NCBI GenBank assembly: GCA_030824725.1
Contig: JAPJRE010000074.1
Span: forward strand, 1 to 13,579
Reading direction: 5' to 3'
Length of the DNA stretch: 13,579 bases
From: Sphingomonas sp.
GTDB taxonomy: Bacteria; Pseudomonadota; Alphaproteobacteria; Sphingomonadales; Sphingomonadaceae
Below the pieces are notes generated by a model. It saw nothing but the letters and a program-made list of their open reading frames with translations, was not told the DNA's origin and did not search any database. The position numbers were made by a program, and so were the translations under genes. Positions 12,779 to 13,579 of this stretch are shown one piece after another (position 1 is the stretch's first letter; each line of letters begins with the position of its first letter).

Positions 12779-13579
12779 CTACAGCGCGGTCGGCACCCCG
12801 CCGCGCAACTCGTGGCTGCACAGCTGCGCCTCGGGCGTATCCTCCGCCTCCAGCGCCGTGACCGTCACCCAGCCCTCCGCGCGCAGCTTTGCGCCAATCG
12901 CCGCATCGGTGCCGAACGGCAGGAACAGCCGGCGGCGCGCGTCGCCGCCGATACCGGCATCGAGGATCGAATCCGCATAGAGCGAGAAGCCGACTGCCGG
13001 CTCTTCGCGGCCGCCGTCATGCACCACCGTGTAGGTGCCCCCACGCCCGATCTCGCCGCGCACACCGCGCGCGAAAATCGAGAAGCCCAGCCAGGTCTGG
13101 TATTCGAAACCGTGCCGCTCGGTGGGGTCGAGCGTCAGCGCAACGCCCTCGGGGATGCTCGCGGCAATGGTGGCGAGTCCGTCGATCCGGCTCGCGAGCG
13201 CGGTGCCGGCATCGGTCGCACGCAGCTTCGCCATCGCACTGTCGAAGGGGCCGGCCGCTTCGATCAGCGGCAGGTACTTGGGATCGATCGCGGCGACGCC
13301 GCCGGCGTCCTTGGCATCCAGCCGCTCGCGCAGGGCCGTCAGCTTCTCCGGCGGCAACGTGCCGCCGGCCAGCGTGTCGACCAGATCGGGCAGCGTGAAG
13401 TCGATCGCCAGCCCCTCGACACCCGCCGATTGCAACGCCTCAATCGCGACGCGGACGATCTCCATCGCGGCGCCCACGCTGTCGCGCCCGATCAACTCGC
13501 AGCCGATCTGGCGCATCGCCCGGCGCGGATCGAGCGCGGGCGCCTTGAGCTTGAGCACCTGCCCCGCATAGCAGAGACG
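12779..13579 (-). CDS. hisZ: ATP phosphoribosyltransferase regulatory subunit HisZ, C-terminal part
   Basis: The 3' 266 codons are in the window. The frame stays open to the right edge, reading RLCYAGQVLKLK before the GTG at 13558, so the true start lies outside. HisZ is a class II histidyl-tRNA-synthetase-like protein that lacks aminoacylation activity. It assembles with the short form of HisG to give an active, histidine-regulated first enzyme of histidine synthesis. Visible features: the R-x-C-Y-A-G segment (motif 2-like), RRAMRQIGCELIG, alternating helices in the middle, and the C-terminal core with HGFEYQTWLGFSIFARG followed by GEIGRGGTYTV and AVGFSLYADSIL. The segment GRGGTY corresponds to the usual GGRYD-type loop, with Thr where Arg is common. 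It converges on the GH130 gene across a hairpin, with 40 bases between stops. No hisG is in view. Confidence 0.88.
   Translation of the reverse strand, partial: RLCYAGQVLKLKAPALDPRRAMRQIGCELIGRDSVGAAMEIVRVAIEALQSAGVEGLAIDFTLPDLVDTLAGGTLPPEKLTALRERLDAKDAGGVAAIDPKYLPLIEAAGPFDSAMAKLRATDAGTALASRIDGLATIAASIPEGVALTLDPTERHGFEYQTWLGFSIFARGVRGEIGRGGTYTVVHDGGREEPAVGFSLYADSILDAGIGGDARRRLFLPFGTDAAIGAKLRAEGWVTVTALEAEDTPEAQLCSHELRGGVPTAL

Noticed and set aside
1..13579. Mobile elements, CRISPR arrays, tRNA or rRNA genes, toxin-antitoxin or defence genes
   Set aside because: No transposase or integrase motifs, regularly spaced repeats, cloverleaf-like sequence or defence-type proteins were seen. The genes are core or accessory metabolic ones with uniform composition.

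Overview
The window is a GC-rich, densely packed bacterial chromosome segment. No gap between genes exceeds about 190 bases, and there is no sign of insertion sequences, phage, CRISPR, tRNA or rRNA. The protein set points to an alphaproteobacterium, most likely Sphingomonadales (Sphingomonas-like): a RlmN with a proline-rich N-terminal extension, a short QueF, a separate HisZ, a DUF4168 secreted protein, and very strong G/C third positions. This is an inference from family resemblance, not a database result.

Layout, left to right. (1) A minus-strand redox pair: a four-helix cytochrome b (227-949) followed, with an ATGA overlap, by a molybdopterin oxidoreductase that runs off the left edge (1-230) and carries a twin-arginine signal plus a lipobox. 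(2) Divergent from it, a flavin reductase-family protein with a probable TTG start (1042-1662), whose 3' end overlaps a small secreted LprI/DUF1311-like protein on the other strand (1640-2050). That gene lies just downstream of rlmN (2083-3291). (3) Divergent from rlmN, a secreted DUF4168 protein with a QTTP-rich linker (3480-3956), a strong intrinsic terminator (3975-4008), and a secreted Ca2+-dependent PI-PLC-like protein (4091-5176). (4) A minus-strand sulfur/channel operon: sseA (8487-7657), metC (7660-6461) and an MscS-type channel (6464-5181), coupled by ATGA overlaps at both junctions. (5) Divergent from it, queF (8533-8988). (6) A plus-strand carbohydrate pair: a large GT4 glycosyltransferase fused to a C-terminal helical-barrel-like domain (9130-11400), and a GH130 glycoside phosphorylase (11452-12738). 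(7) Convergent with that pair, the 3' part of hisZ, running off the right edge (12779-13579).

How the genes work together. SseA and MetC both act on sulfur amino acid intermediates, and their ribosome-coupled channel partner is unexpected. The cytochrome b probably passes electrons between the quinone pool and the molybdoenzyme. The most intriguing unit is the GT4-fusion/GH130 pair. It looks like a two-gene module that builds and phosphorolytically trims a glycan, probably mannose-based, with a leader containing two perfect inverted repeats. The rest is core metabolism: rRNA/tRNA m2A modification (RlmN), queuosine (QueF) and histidine biosynthesis (HisZ).
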